Positions 25,817-34,742 of a stretch of DNA of 64,000 nucleotides are shown one piece after another. The notes under the pieces were generated by a model that worked only from the letters and a program-made list of their open reading frames with translations, searched no databases and had not been told where the DNA came from. The position numbers were made by a program, and so were the translations under genes. The DNA is from Prado023 sp963798745 (GTDB lineage Bacteria > Actinomycetota > Actinomycetes > S36-B12 > CAIYMF01): assembly GCA_963798745.1 (NCBI GenBank), contig CAWCUF010000010.1, positions 62,001-126,000 on the forward strand, in the 5' to 3' direction. How positions within the stretch are numbered: the stretch's first letter is position 1; each line of letters opens with the position of its first letter.

Positions 25817-26959
25817 TCACGCCCGGGCCAGCGCCCGGCCGATCACCAACCGCTGGATCTGGTTGGTTCCTTCGACGATCTGCAGCATCTTCGCCTCGCG
25901 CATGTAGCGCTCCACGGGGAAGTCGGTGGTGTAGCCGGCGCCGCCGAGGACCTGCACGGCGTCGGTGGTCACCGCCATGGCCACGTCGGTGGCCAGCAGC
26001 TTGGCCCGGGCCGCCGGGATCGAGAACGGTCGGCCGGCGTCCTTGAGCCGCGCGGCCTCCAGGAGCAACGCCCGGGCGGCGTGGATCTGGGTGTCCATGT
26101 CGGCGAGCATGAACTGCAGGCCCTGGAACCCGGCGATCGGTTGGCCGAACGCGCTGCGGTCCCGGGCGTAGCGCACCGCCTCGTCCAGGGCGCTGCGGGC
26201 CAGCCCGACCGCGCAGGCGGAGATGCCGAGCCGCCCCGAGTCGAGCGCCTGCATGGCGATGGCGAACCCCTGGCCGGGCTCCCCCACCAGGTCAGTGGCC
26301 GCGACCTGGGCTCCGTCGAGGATGACCTGGGCGGTGGGCGAGGCCATCCCGCCCATCTTGTGCTCCGGGGTGGCGAACGACATCCCCGGCGTGTCGGCGC
26401 TGGTCACCAGGCAACTGATGCCCTGCGGCCCCTGCCCGCTGGTGCGCACCATCAGGTTGTAGAAGTCCGCGACCCCGGCATGGGTGATCCACGCCTTCAC
26501 CCCGGAGACCAGGTAGTGCTCGCCGACGAGTTCGGCGCGGGTGGTCAGGGCCGCGGCATCCGACCCGCAGTGCGGTTCGGACAGGCAGTAGGCGCCCAGC
26601 GTCTGACCGCCGAGCATCTGGGGCAGCCAGCGCTCCTGTTGTTCGGGGGTGCCCCACGCGGCCACCGGGAAGCAGGACAGCGCATGCACCGACACCCCGA
26701 GCGCCACGGTCATCCAGCGCGCGGCCAGCTCCTCGAGCACCTGCAGGTAGACCTCGTAGGGCTGCGCTCCCCCACCGACCTCCTCGGGGTAGGGCAGGCC
26801 GAGCAGTCCGGCACGCCCCAGAGTGGCGAACGCATCTCGGGGGAACTCGCCGGCCGCCTCGGCGGCCGCCACCCTCGGGGCGAGCTCCTTGTCGGCGATC
26901 TCGGCGGTGAGGGCCAGCAGGTCGGCGGCCTCGGGCGTGGGCAGCATGCGCTCAGTCAC
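25817..26959 (-). CDS. Acyl-CoA dehydrogenase (short-chain/butyryl-CoA-like)
   Basis: A 380-residue FAD enzyme. Family signatures are GAYCLSEPHCGSDAAAL near residue 122, the FAD region WITHAGVADFYNLM, and the C-terminal QVLGGAGYTTDFPVERYMRE with the catalytic glutamate in MLQIVEGTNQIQR. It would oxidise an acyl-CoA or, with an electron-bifurcating partner, reduce crotonyl-CoA to butyryl-CoA. Being next to the lysine cluster, whose product is crotonyl-CoA, suggests the latter type of substrate, but no electron-transfer flavoprotein genes are adjacent. GTG start at 26959. It is 42 bases upstream of the Lrp gene and may be co-transcribed with it. Confidence 0.9.
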   Translation of the reverse strand: MTERMLPTPEAADLLALTAEIADKELAPRVAAAEAAGEFPRDAFATLGRAGLLGLPYPEEVGGGAQPYEVYLQVLEELAARWMTVALGVSVHALSCFPVAAWGTPEQQERWLPQMLGGQTLGAYCLSEPHCGSDAAALTTRAELVGEHYLVSGVKAWITHAGVADFYNLMVRTSGQGPQGISCLVTSADTPGMSFATPEHKMGGMASPTAQVILDGAQVAATDLVGEPGQGFAIAMQALDSGRLGISACAVGLARSALDEAVRYARDRSAFGQPIAGFQGLQFMLADMDTQIHAARALLLEAARLKDAGRPFSIPAARAKLLATDVAMAVTTDAVQVLGGAGYTTDFPVERYMREAKMLQIVEGTNQIQRLVIGRALARA

Positions 26960-27041
26960 GTCGCCACGCTACTCCCGCCGCCCGGCCAACCACGTGCGCA
27001 GCCATCGCTGCGGACCTGGATCGACCCCTCGGGGTGGCAGG

Positions 27042-27971
27042 ATGCCCGACATGCTCATGCTCCTGGACTCCGCAGGCCTGTACTTCCGCGCCTTCCACGG
27101 CGTGCCCGAGTCGATGACCGCGCCCGACGGGACCCCGGTCAACGCCGTGCGCGGCTTCCTGGACATGACCGCCGCACTGGTCGCCTCCCGGCGTCCGAGC
27201 GGACTGGTGGCCTGCTGGGACGACGACTGGCGCCCGCAATGGCGAGTCGACCTCCTGCCGTCCTACAAGGCGCATCGGGTGGCCGCTGACGGTGGTGAGG
27301 ACGAGCCGGCGAGCCTCGGGGCGCAGGTGGAGATCATCGTCGATCTCCTGGCCGCACTGGGCCTGGCGCGGGTCGGGGCACCGGACTTCGAGGCCGACGA
27401 CGTGATCGCCACCCTCGCCCGACGGCACGCCGGTCGGGGTGAGCCGGTCGAGGTGGTCACCGGTGACCGCGACCTGATCCAGCTCGTCGACGACGCGCTG
27501 GGCATCCGGGTGCTCTACACCGGTCGAGGCATCCGGAAGGTCGAGGTCCTCGACGAGGCGGGGGTCCGTGCCGCGCACGGCGTCGGAGCCGCGCAGTACA
27601 CGGACCTCGCACTGCTGCGCGGGGACCCCTCCGACGGTCTGCCCGGGGTGCCGGGGATCGGGGCCAAGACCGGCGCGACCCTGCTGGAGCGGTTCGGTGA
27701 CGTCCCAGGGATCCTGGCGGCGGTGGACGGCACGGACAGCGGGATCAGCCCGCGCCTGATCGCCGCCCTGCGCGAGCACCGTGACTACCTCATCCGCGCC
27801 GAGCAGGTCGTGCGGGCCGCCGATGTTCCGCTGCCCGAGGTGCAGCCCGCCATCCCGGATGGGCCCGCCGACCCCGATGCGCTGGACGCGCTGGCCGAGC
27901 GTTGGGGAGTCGGCTCGGCGATCGGGCGACTGCAGACCGCGCTGGCGCAGGCCGTCGCGGCGCCGGCCTGA
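27042..27971 (+). CDS. 5'-3' exonuclease (PolI N-terminal-like / FEN-type)
   Basis: A 309-residue stand-alone 5' nuclease domain as in the N-terminus of DNA polymerase I. Metal ligands are visible in MLLDSAGLYFRAFHG, VACWDDDWRPQWR, FEADDVIATLA and VTGDRDLIQLVDD; the helix-hairpin-helix is GVPGIGAKTGATLLERFG. It removes RNA primers or flaps in replication and repair. It is the counterpart of M. tuberculosis Rv2090, in the same place beside helY. ATG at 27042 is preferred, 27051 is an alternative. Confidence 0.93.
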   Translation: MPDMLMLLDSAGLYFRAFHGVPESMTAPDGTPVNAVRGFLDMTAALVASRRPSGLVACWDDDWRPQWRVDLLPSYKAHRVAADGGEDEPASLGAQVEIIVDLLAALGLARVGAPDFEADDVIATLARRHAGRGEPVEVVTGDRDLIQLVDDALGIRVLYTGRGIRKVEVLDEAGVRAAHGVGAAQYTDLALLRGDPSDGLPGVPGIGAKTGATLLERFGDVPGILAAVDGTDSGISPRLIAALREHRDYLIRAEQVVRAADVPLPEVQPAIPDGPADPDALDALAERWGVGSAIGRLQTALAQAVAAPA

Positions 27972-28071
27972 CAGCCCCGGCCGGAAGCGGCTGCCCAGTC
28001 GCGTGCGGCCCGCTCGCCCGATTGCCCCGCACCACTGCGCCACCGTGCACGCCCGCGCACGAGCTTCGTGA

Positions 28072-29007
28072 CTACCGAGCCTGCGCCGTGGGCACGTCGC
28101 CGGTCAACCACGTCGACCACGGGACGTTCCACACCCCGCCGGCACCGTTGTCGGCCTCCATGTGCCGGGACGTGCCGGTGGTGATCACCGGGTCTCCGTA
28201 GAGGTGGTGCTTGTAGAGCCACCGCGCGTCCGCGTCCGAGACGTTGGTGCAGCCGTGCGAACCGTTTCGCACCCCCAACCGCGCGGTGGCCCACGGTGCG
28301 GCGTGGATGAACTCGCCGGTTGCGGTCAGGCGAATGGCATGGGGAGCGTCGAGGATGTAGGGGTCCTCGGCGCCGATGCTCTGGCTGGTCATCCGCTTGA
28401 CGCGGTACTTCTCCATCAGCACCTTGATGCCTGACCGCGTCTCCCAGCCGGGCATCCCGAGCGAGACCGGGATGGTGCGCACCAGCTCACCGTCGCGCAC
28501 GACGGTGGCCTGGTCGGTGCGAGCGTCGATCGTGAGGACCCGGGCCGGGCCGGTGTCGAACGTGCCGTCCGCCTCGCCGAACCAGCGCAGGTCGCGCCCG
28601 GACTTCTGGCCGATCACCTCCCCCGTGGGTTGGGCGCGCACGGTGACCGTGGCGTGCGCGGGCCAGAACTCGCGGGGTCGGAACACTGCGGTTCGCCGAT
28701 CGGTCCAGGCCCAGCCCGCCTCGCCGATCGGCACCGACGAGGTGACGGTGATCCGGTCGGTCACCGCCATGCGCGCGGCCTTGGGCACAGCCCGGTCGAA
28801 GGAGATCCGCACCACGATCCCCACGCCGTAGGTCTCGGGTTTGGGGCTGACCCGCTCGATGCGCAGGTCGACGCTCGGGGCCGGCACGACCGCGGCCGCC
28901 GCTGCGTCAGCAGCCGTCGCCGGACCGCGCAGCAACGCCACCGCCCCGCTGAGCGCCAGCGCCCCGACGAGCACGGCGCCGACCGCCCGCCGCCCGAAGG
29001 TCACCAC
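28072..29007 (-). CDS. L,D-transpeptidase with Ig-like domain (YkuD)
   Basis: A secreted or lipid-facing cell-wall enzyme of about 311 residues that forms 3-3 crosslinks in peptidoglycan. A signal/anchor helix is at residues 7-34 (AVGAVLVGALALSGAVALL), followed by an Ig-like beta domain (to about 160) and a YkuD catalytic domain. The catalytic motif is FIHAAPW then RNGSHGCTNVSDADARWL, with the nucleophile Cys and paired His. GTG at 29007 is taken as the start because it precedes the signal sequence; the adjoining GTG at 29004 is equally possible. Actinomycetes usually encode several such paralogues. Confidence 0.92.
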   Translation of the reverse strand: MVTFGRRAVGAVLVGALALSGAVALLRGPATAADAAAAAVVPAPSVDLRIERVSPKPETYGVGIVVRISFDRAVPKAARMAVTDRITVTSSVPIGEAGWAWTDRRTAVFRPREFWPAHATVTVRAQPTGEVIGQKSGRDLRWFGEADGTFDTGPARVLTIDARTDQATVVRDGELVRTIPVSLGMPGWETRSGIKVLMEKYRVKRMTSQSIGAEDPYILDAPHAIRLTATGEFIHAAPWATARLGVRNGSHGCTNVSDADARWLYKHHLYGDPVITTGTSRHMEADNGAGGVWNVPWSTWLTGDVPTAQAR

Positions 29008-29090
29008 AGGAAAGTTGTACCTGAGGTCAAGCCCCCGGTGACGGACCCCGCGCGCGTGTCGCGGGCTGTGCCTTGTCGACCTGGCCACAC

Positions 29091-29145
29091 GGGGCTTGTC
29101 TCATCGATCTGGCACTCCAAATGCCAGATCGATGAAACAAGCCCC
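29091..29145. repeat. Long near-perfect palindrome (24-bp arms)
   Basis: Left arm 29091-29114 and right arm 29122-29145 pair at 23 of 24 positions around a seven-base loop; the inner part is ATCGATCTGGCA with TGCCAGATCGAT. It lies between the L,D-transpeptidase start and the 3' end of the next gene on the minus strand. It could end the helY-side transcript, but there is no T-tract, and it is longer than a usual terminator. A mobile palindromic repeat is an alternative. Confidence 0.75.
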
Positions 29146-29168
29146 CCGAACCGTCCGCTGGCCCAGGC

Positions 29169-29675
29169 TCAGCGGGGGACGGTTCCCGGGACGCCGCTGT
29201 CGGCGTAGACGCGGGCAGCGGCGGTCCGGGGCTGCGGCACTCGGTGCGGGCGCAGGTCCACCTGAGGCGCCCCCCGACGCACCTCTACCCCGATCCGCAC
29301 CGCTCGGCGCAAGCAGCGCTGGTCGTGGGCGCGCGAGATCTGTACCACCGGCACGCAGGACTCGACCTGGGCCAGTCGGGTCAGGTCAGCGCCCTCCTCG
29401 GCGAGGACCACGATTCCGGCCAGGGTGCGCAGGTGAGCGCTGTGCGCGACTCGCTCCTGGCACTGGCCGACCAGGCCATCGTCAGCGAGCACCAGGATCC
29501 GCCCAGGCATCCAGTCCAGAGCCGAACGCACCGCGGCCGCGGTTCTGGCCAGCACGCCGAGGCCGAGGACCCGACCCAGCCCGGACCCCGGTACCGCATG
29601 CGCTGCACAACTACGGCCGTCAGCGGACACCTCCGCACTCAGACCGCTGCAGACGTGCATTCGCGCCCTGGCCAC
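29169..29675 (-). CDS. Hypothetical protein between L,D-transpeptidase and helY
   Basis: A 168-residue frame with no family I recognise. The middle (about residues 50-140) alternates strands and helices: MPGRILVLADDGLVG, LAGIVVLAEEGADLTRL and CVPVVQISRAHDQRCLRRAV, which suggests a small alpha/beta fold. The N- and C-termini are Ala/Arg-rich. The start may be GTG 29675 or ATG 29660 (AGGG five bases upstream). Evidence for expression is only its open length, sensible composition, and position in a gap that would otherwise be 758 bases. Confidence 0.5.
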   Translation of the reverse strand: MARARMHVCSGLSAEVSADGRSCAAHAVPGSGLGRVLGLGVLARTAAAVRSALDWMPGRILVLADDGLVGQCQERVAHSAHLRTLAGIVVLAEEGADLTRLAQVESCVPVVQISRAHDQRCLRRAVRIGVEVRRGAPQVDLRPHRVPQPRTAAARVYADSGVPGTVPR

Positions 29676-29765
29676 GTCTCCATACTGCTCCGATCGCCCG
29701 GGGAAGCCAAGGCCCAGCCGCGCCTCCCAGGTCGCGAACCGATCCCAATGCCGCCGGACTGCCGG

Positions 29766-32531
29766 TCACTGCCCGACGGTGACCGCGACCACTCCCCTGC
29801 GCAGCAGATCCATCGCCGTGCGTGCCGTCGTGGTGAGCTGCGGGTCGGCGGTGGTCGTGGACAACTGGCCCAGGAAGTCGATCACCTGGCGGCACCAGCG
29901 CACGAAGTCCCCAGCCGTGAGCTCGGACCCGTCGAGCACCGATCGCAGGGTCCCGCCGCCGGCCCAGCGGTGCACCGCCCACGCGAATCCGACGTCCGGC
30001 TGGCGGGTGGCCGGCAGCCCGTGCGCCTTCTCGCGCACCTCCAGCTCGCCCCACACCCGCATCGTCGCGTCCAGGGTCCCGCGCAGGCCGGGTGGGATCC
30101 GCGGGGGCCCCGCACCCGGCTGGCTGGCACCCCGCGACTCGTACACCAGCGCCGAGCAGGCGCCGGCCAGCTCGGGGGCGGTCAGCCCGCTCCACAGCCC
30201 CCGGCCCAGGCACTGCATCGCCAGCAGGTCGGACTCCCCGTAGATCCGGGCCAACTGGTGCCCTGCGTCGGTCACCTTCGGCTGGTCCACCGCTCCGGTC
30301 AGGTAGCCCAGCTCCGTGAGCACCGCGCAGATGCGGTCGAACTGCCGGGCGATGGAGTTGGTGCGCCCCTCCAGGCGCCGCTGCAGCGTCGCGGTCTCGG
30401 TCCGCAACCGATGCGCCCGCTCCGCCCAGCGCGCGTGCTGCTCACGATCGTTGCAGCCGTGGCAGGGATGCGCGCGAAGCTGGGCGCGCAGTGCGGCCAA
30501 CTCACCGTTCTCGTCATGGTTGCGGTGCCGGCGACCGGGCCGGGGCACCTCGATGCCGTCGGTGCGGGTGCGCAGCAGGGCGGCCAGCTCCCGACGGGAG
30601 TTCGCCGAGCGTGCCGAGAACGAGCGGGGCAGGCGCATCCGATCGACCACCGCGGGCGCGACCGGGAAGTCCACCACGCCCAGTCGGCGCACCTGCCGGT
30701 CGATCGTCAGGACCACGGGGCGGGGGTCCTCACCCAGGGTCAGGCCCGGGTCGACCACCACAGCCAGCCCGGCCCGTCGCCCCGCGGGCACCACGATGAC
30801 GTCACCGGGGACCAGGTCGGCCAGCGACTCGGCGACCTCGCTGCGGCGGGCGGCCACCCCGGCGCGGGCCATGCCCTTCTCCGTGGCCGAGAGCGCCTGG
30901 CGCAGGGCCGCGTACTGGGCGAAGTCCCCCAGGTGGCAGGTCATCGACTGCTCGTAGCCCGCGATCGCCTCGTTGTTGCGCTGGACCTTGCGGGCCAGGC
31001 CCACGATCGCCCGATCGGCCTGGAACTGGGCCAGCGAGGACTCCAGGACCTCGCGCGCCGCGGACTTGCCCAACTGGCCGACCAGGTTCACCGCCATGTT
31101 GTAGGAGGGCCGGAAGCTGGAGATCAGGGGGTAGGTCCTGGTGGAGGCCAGACCCGCCAGGGCGGCGGGATCCAGCCCCGGATGGAACACGACCACGGCA
31201 TGGCCCTCGACGTCGATCCCGCGGCGCCCGGCCCGCCCGGTCAGCTGCGTGTACTCACCGGGTGTGATGTCGGCGTGCGTCTCGCCGTTCCACTTCACCA
31301 GGCGCTCGAGGACCACCGCCCGGGCCGGCATGTTGATGCCCAGGGCCAGGGTCTCGGTGGCGAACACCACCTTGACCAGGCCCGCCTGGAACAGCTCCTC
31401 GACTGCCTCCTTGAACGTCGGGATCAGCCCGGCATGGTGGGCGGCGACCCCGCGCTCGAGCCCGTCGAGCCACGCGTCGAAGCCCAGCACGGCCAGATCG
31501 CTCGGGGGCAGGTCGACGACCCTGGCCAGCACGCGCTCGCGGATCTCGATCCGCTCGGCCGGCGTGGTCAACGAGAGCCCGCCGTGCAGGCACTGCTCCA
31601 CGGCTGCCTCGCAGCCCGCGCGGCTGAAGATGAACGCGATGGCCGGCAGCAGGTCCGCGCGCTGCAGGGCGCGCACGGCGTCGGGCCGGGCGGTCCCAGC
31701 CGTGGGCCGGGGGCGTCGGCCACCCCGGGCCGGACGTACCGCCGTCGCCCCGGGCGCCGGGCGCACCGGTCGGTTCGGTCCGCCGGCCCGCCCGCTGCCG
31801 GTGCGGTAGTCGCGCCGGGCCTTGGCCAGCCGCTGATCGTGGCGGGCCAGGCGGACCAGCTCGGGGTTCACCGTGCGCCCGCGGTCGCCGAGGAACAGGT
31901 CGTGCAGCTCCCGGTCGACGAGCACGTGCTGCCAGAGCGGCACCGGGCGGTGCTCCTCGACGACGATGTCGGTGTCGCCACGAACTTCGGCCAGCCACGC
32001 ACCGAACTCCTCGGCGTTGCTCACTGTCGCGGACAGCGCCACCACGCTCACGCTCTCGGGCAGCGTGATGATCACCTCCTCCCACACCGGCCCGCGCTCC
32101 CGGTCGGCGAGGTAGTGCACCTCGTCCATCACGACGAACTGCAGTCCGGTCAGCGTGTGCGAGCCCGCGTAGAGCATGTTGCGCAGCACCTCGGTGGTCA
32201 TCACCACCACAGGTGCCTCACCATTGATCGAGTTGTCCCCGGTCAGCAGGCCGACGTTGGCAGCGCCGTAGCGCGCGACCAGGTCGTTGTACTTCTGGTT
32301 CGACAGGGCCTTGATCGGCGTGGTGTAGAAGCACTTGGTGGTCCGTTCGATGGCCAGGTGGATGGCGAACTCCCCGACCACGGTCTTGCCGGACCCGGTG
32401 GGCGCGGCCACCAGCACACCGCGCCCGGCCAGGATGCTGGCGCAGGCACGTTCCTGGAAGTCGTCGAGGCCGAACTCGTAGAGCCCGCGGAAACGCTGGA
32501 GGGCACCGTCATCGTCCGCGGGGGGCTGCAT
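29766..32531 (-). CDS. helY: DEAD/DEAH-box RNA helicase HelY (Mtr4/Ski2-like)
   Basis: A 921-residue superfamily 2 helicase. Motif I is APTGSGKT at residues 43-50, motif II is DEVH (VVMDEVHYLAD), motif III is SAT, and motif VI is QLTGRAGRRGID. The C-terminal DSHCT-type domain (about 730-921) is present. Between the two RecA domains, at about residues 245-290, there is an Arg/Pro/Gly-rich low-complexity insertion. It is the counterpart of Rv2092c and keeps its place next to tatC-tatA. It is likely an RNA unwinding factor in decay or processing. Confidence 0.95.
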   Translation of the reverse strand: MQPPADDDGALQRFRGLYEFGLDDFQERACASILAGRGVLVAAPTGSGKTVVGEFAIHLAIERTTKCFYTTPIKALSNQKYNDLVARYGAANVGLLTGDNSINGEAPVVVMTTEVLRNMLYAGSHTLTGLQFVVMDEVHYLADRERGPVWEEVIITLPESVSVVALSATVSNAEEFGAWLAEVRGDTDIVVEEHRPVPLWQHVLVDRELHDLFLGDRGRTVNPELVRLARHDQRLAKARRDYRTGSGRAGGPNRPVRPAPGATAVRPARGGRRPRPTAGTARPDAVRALQRADLLPAIAFIFSRAGCEAAVEQCLHGGLSLTTPAERIEIRERVLARVVDLPPSDLAVLGFDAWLDGLERGVAAHHAGLIPTFKEAVEELFQAGLVKVVFATETLALGINMPARAVVLERLVKWNGETHADITPGEYTQLTGRAGRRGIDVEGHAVVVFHPGLDPAALAGLASTRTYPLISSFRPSYNMAVNLVGQLGKSAAREVLESSLAQFQADRAIVGLARKVQRNNEAIAGYEQSMTCHLGDFAQYAALRQALSATEKGMARAGVAARRSEVAESLADLVPGDVIVVPAGRRAGLAVVVDPGLTLGEDPRPVVLTIDRQVRRLGVVDFPVAPAVVDRMRLPRSFSARSANSRRELAALLRTRTDGIEVPRPGRRHRNHDENGELAALRAQLRAHPCHGCNDREQHARWAERAHRLRTETATLQRRLEGRTNSIARQFDRICAVLTELGYLTGAVDQPKVTDAGHQLARIYGESDLLAMQCLGRGLWSGLTAPELAGACSALVYESRGASQPGAGPPRIPPGLRGTLDATMRVWGELEVREKAHGLPATRQPDVGFAWAVHRWAGGGTLRSVLDGSELTAGDFVRWCRQVIDFLGQLSTTTADPQLTTTARTAMDLLRRGVVAVTVGQ

Positions 32532-32541
32532 GGCCCTGACG

Positions 32542-33450
32542 CTACCCGGCGACGATCAATCGCACCCCGTCCGGCACGGCCTGCACCGTGATCGGCAGCG
32601 GACCGATCCGCTCGCCGTCGGCGTAGGCAACCTGGCCGGGGGACGCCAGTACGGCCGAGCGGACCCGACGCGTCTCGACGGCCGGGTGGCTCAGGTGCGA
32701 GCCGGTGTAGATCCTCGGGAACACCCGCAGCAGCTCGAACCGGGACAGCGCATGCACCCAGACCAGGTCCAGCTCGCCGTCGTGCAGGTCGGCGCCGTGG
32801 CAGACCTGCATCCCGCCGCCGAACGAGGGGCCGTTGCCGATCGACACGACCATCCCGGCCCCCTCGAGTTCCTGGCCGTCGAGCGTGGTCCGGTAGCTCA
32901 GGGGGCGGAACGTGCGCAGCTCGGCCAGCATGGCGCGCACGTACAGGGCGGTCCCGCTGGGCCAGGTCATCGCGTTGGCGCGCTCGTTCACGCTGGAGTC
33001 GAATCCCGTGCTGAGCACGCAGAGGAAGTGTCGGATCGTACCGTCGGCGGCCTCGACCCGGCCCACGTCGAAGGTCCGCGCATGCCCGGCCAGGATGGTG
33101 GCCACCGCGTCCGCAGGGCGGTTCGCGGCCAGCCCCACGGACGCCGCCGCGTCGTTTCCGGTGCCCAGCGGCACGATCCCCAACGCCGTGTCGGTGCCCA
33201 CGACTGCTTGCAGGGCCATGTGCACGGTGCCGTCCCCGCCGACCGCCACCAAGGTGTCCAGGCCCTGCGTCATCGCATCGGCCAGGCGCCGTTCCGCGTC
33301 GTGGGCGGACTCCCCCTCGATCACCAGGAGGTGGTCGCCGCGGCTGCGCAGGCCGCGCAGGACCAGCGAAGAGTGCTTGCGGGCTCGCCCGGCGCCCGAG
33401 GCGGGATTGATCAGGACGCCGATCCGGGTGCGCTGGGCGGGAGGCTCCAC
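32542..33450 (-). CDS. Diacylglycerol/lipid kinase family protein
   Basis: A 302-residue DAGK-catalytic-fold kinase that phosphorylates diacylglycerol or a related lipid alcohol. Motifs are VLINPASGAGRA near the start, the nucleotide site VAVGGDGTVHMAL, and PLGTGNDAA. The C-terminal beta domain has MVVSIGNGPSFGGGM and QVAYADGERIGPLP. GTG at 33450 gives the common family N-terminus; a GTG at 33507 would add 19 residues without similarity. It is ten bases upstream of helY on the same strand, so co-transcription is likely. Confidence 0.9.
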   Translation of the reverse strand: MEPPAQRTRIGVLINPASGAGRARKHSSLVLRGLRSRGDHLLVIEGESAHDAERRLADAMTQGLDTLVAVGGDGTVHMALQAVVGTDTALGIVPLGTGNDAAASVGLAANRPADAVATILAGHARTFDVGRVEAADGTIRHFLCVLSTGFDSSVNERANAMTWPSGTALYVRAMLAELRTFRPLSYRTTLDGQELEGAGMVVSIGNGPSFGGGMQVCHGADLHDGELDLVWVHALSRFELLRVFPRIYTGSHLSHPAVETRRVRSAVLASPGQVAYADGERIGPLPITVQAVPDGVRLIVAG

Positions 33451-33582
33451 GGGCGTGCACGCTACTGCACCGGTGCCCCGGACCGCGCCGCACTCGATCG
33501 AACCCACCGCTGATTCCGCCGGTCAGGGCCCGGTGGGCTGGCACTGCTCGACCAGAGCAGGAGCAGTTCGCGGCCGGCTGCC

Positions 33583-33900
33583 TCACACGACCTCCATCTG
33601 GCACGCGAGGCTCGGAGCTCTGCTGAGTCTGGAGTCCGCGGTGATCAGTGGAACACCAAGCCGGACGGCGAGTGCCACATGGAGCCCGTCGTAGAAGCTG
33701 ACGTTGCCTCGCCAGGTCCACGCCAACTCGGCGAGCGGCCCCGCGTGTGGATGGCGATGCTCGATGAGCACACGGCCGGCGTCCAACGCGGCCCGCGCCT
33801 CGTGGGTCCCGATGGGACCGCGCTGCTCGTGTCGACGGAGCACGTTCCCGACCTCGGCGTCGATCAGGTGCGGGACGTGGTCGGCCTTCTCCGAAGGGTG
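33583..33900 (-). pseudogene. N-terminally truncated PIN-domain (VapC-like) remnant
   Basis: About 96 residues of a VapC-type PIN nuclease are readable: PHLIDAEVGNVLRR (second acidic residue), FYDGLHVALA and LITADSRLSR (third and fourth). The first 35-40 residues, which hold the first catalytic Asp, are missing. The readable part starts right where the tatC coding end lies. The first in-frame ATG is within tatC (33936) and would add an unrelated N-terminus. No antitoxin gene is adjacent. It is therefore most likely a dead toxin. Confidence 0.7.
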
Positions 33901-33905
33901 GCCCC

Positions 33906-34742
33906 CTACAGCGGGGAGGTCTCGTCGTCGGCCCATTGCGGTTCCGCGGCCCGGCGCCGACCCCGGCGCCGGTCGTTGAGCCAGCAGGCCACCCAGGCCA
34001 GCAGCATCAGCACCAGCATCGGCACGGCCAGCAGCGCGAGGTTGAACGGGTCGCCGGTGGGGGTCGCCGCGGCGGCGAACACCACCACGCCCAGCACCAC
34101 CCAGCGCCACCACGACGCCAGCTTCGCGGCGCTGAGCACCCCAGCCAGGTTCAATCCGATGACCAGCAGCGGCAGCAGGAAGCCCAGCCCGAAGACCAGC
34201 ATCATCCGCAGGAAGAACGACAGGTAGCGGTCCACCGAGATGATGTTCTCGATGTTCTCCGGCGTGAACCCGAGCAGGATCTCCAACCCGCGCGGCAGGA
34301 AGGTGTAGGCCAGCGCAGCCCCGGCCAGGAACATCGGGGTGGCCACCGCGGCGAAGCCCAGCGCCCAGCGCCGCTCGTTGCGGTGCAGGCCCGGAGTCAC
34401 GAACCGCCACAACTGGTAGAGCCACACCGGGCTGGCGAGCAGGATGCCGGCCACGCCGGCAACCTTGAGCTGCATGACGAACGGGTCCGCCACCCCGGTG
34501 AAGGCCAGCGTCATGTCCCGGCCGTCGGCCGCGGCCTGCGCCACCACGTCGTCGAACGGAGCGCGGATCAGGGTGAAGATCTCGTCATAGAGGAACCAGG
34601 CAACCACCATCCCCACCGCGATCGCCAGCAGTGATTTCGACAGGCGGCTGCGCAGTTCGCGCAGGTGATCGGCCAGGGGCATGGCGCCCGCGGCCTTGTC
34701 GCTGGCCTGCGTGGTGCCGCCGGGCACCGGCGGTGCGCTCAC
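33906..34742 (-). CDS. tatC: Sec-independent protein translocase TatC
   Basis: A 278-residue receptor of the twin-arginine export pathway. Six hydrophobic helices are visible; the conserved N-terminal cytoplasmic segment is MPLADHLRELRSRL, and family segments PVWLYQLWRFVTPGLHRNERR and FGLGFLLPLLVIGLN are present. The GTG start overlaps the tatA stop by four bases, so the two are coupled. Basic C-terminal tail (DRRRGRRRAAE) is normal. Downstream is the PIN remnant. Confidence 0.96.
   Translation of the reverse strand: MSAPPVPGGTTQASDKAAGAMPLADHLRELRSRLSKSLLAIAVGMVVAWFLYDEIFTLIRAPFDDVVAQAAADGRDMTLAFTGVADPFVMQLKVAGVAGILLASPVWLYQLWRFVTPGLHRNERRWALGFAAVATPMFLAGAALAYTFLPRGLEILLGFTPENIENIISVDRYLSFFLRMMLVFGLGFLLPLLVIGLNLAGVLSAAKLASWWRWVVLGVVVFAAAATPTGDPFNLALLAVPMLVLMLLAWVACWLNDRRRGRRRAAEPQWADDETSPL

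Noticed and set aside
33450..33507. Longer N-terminus for the lipid kinase
   Set aside because: The extra residues are Cys/Gly-rich and unlike the family; GTG at 33450 gives the usual start.
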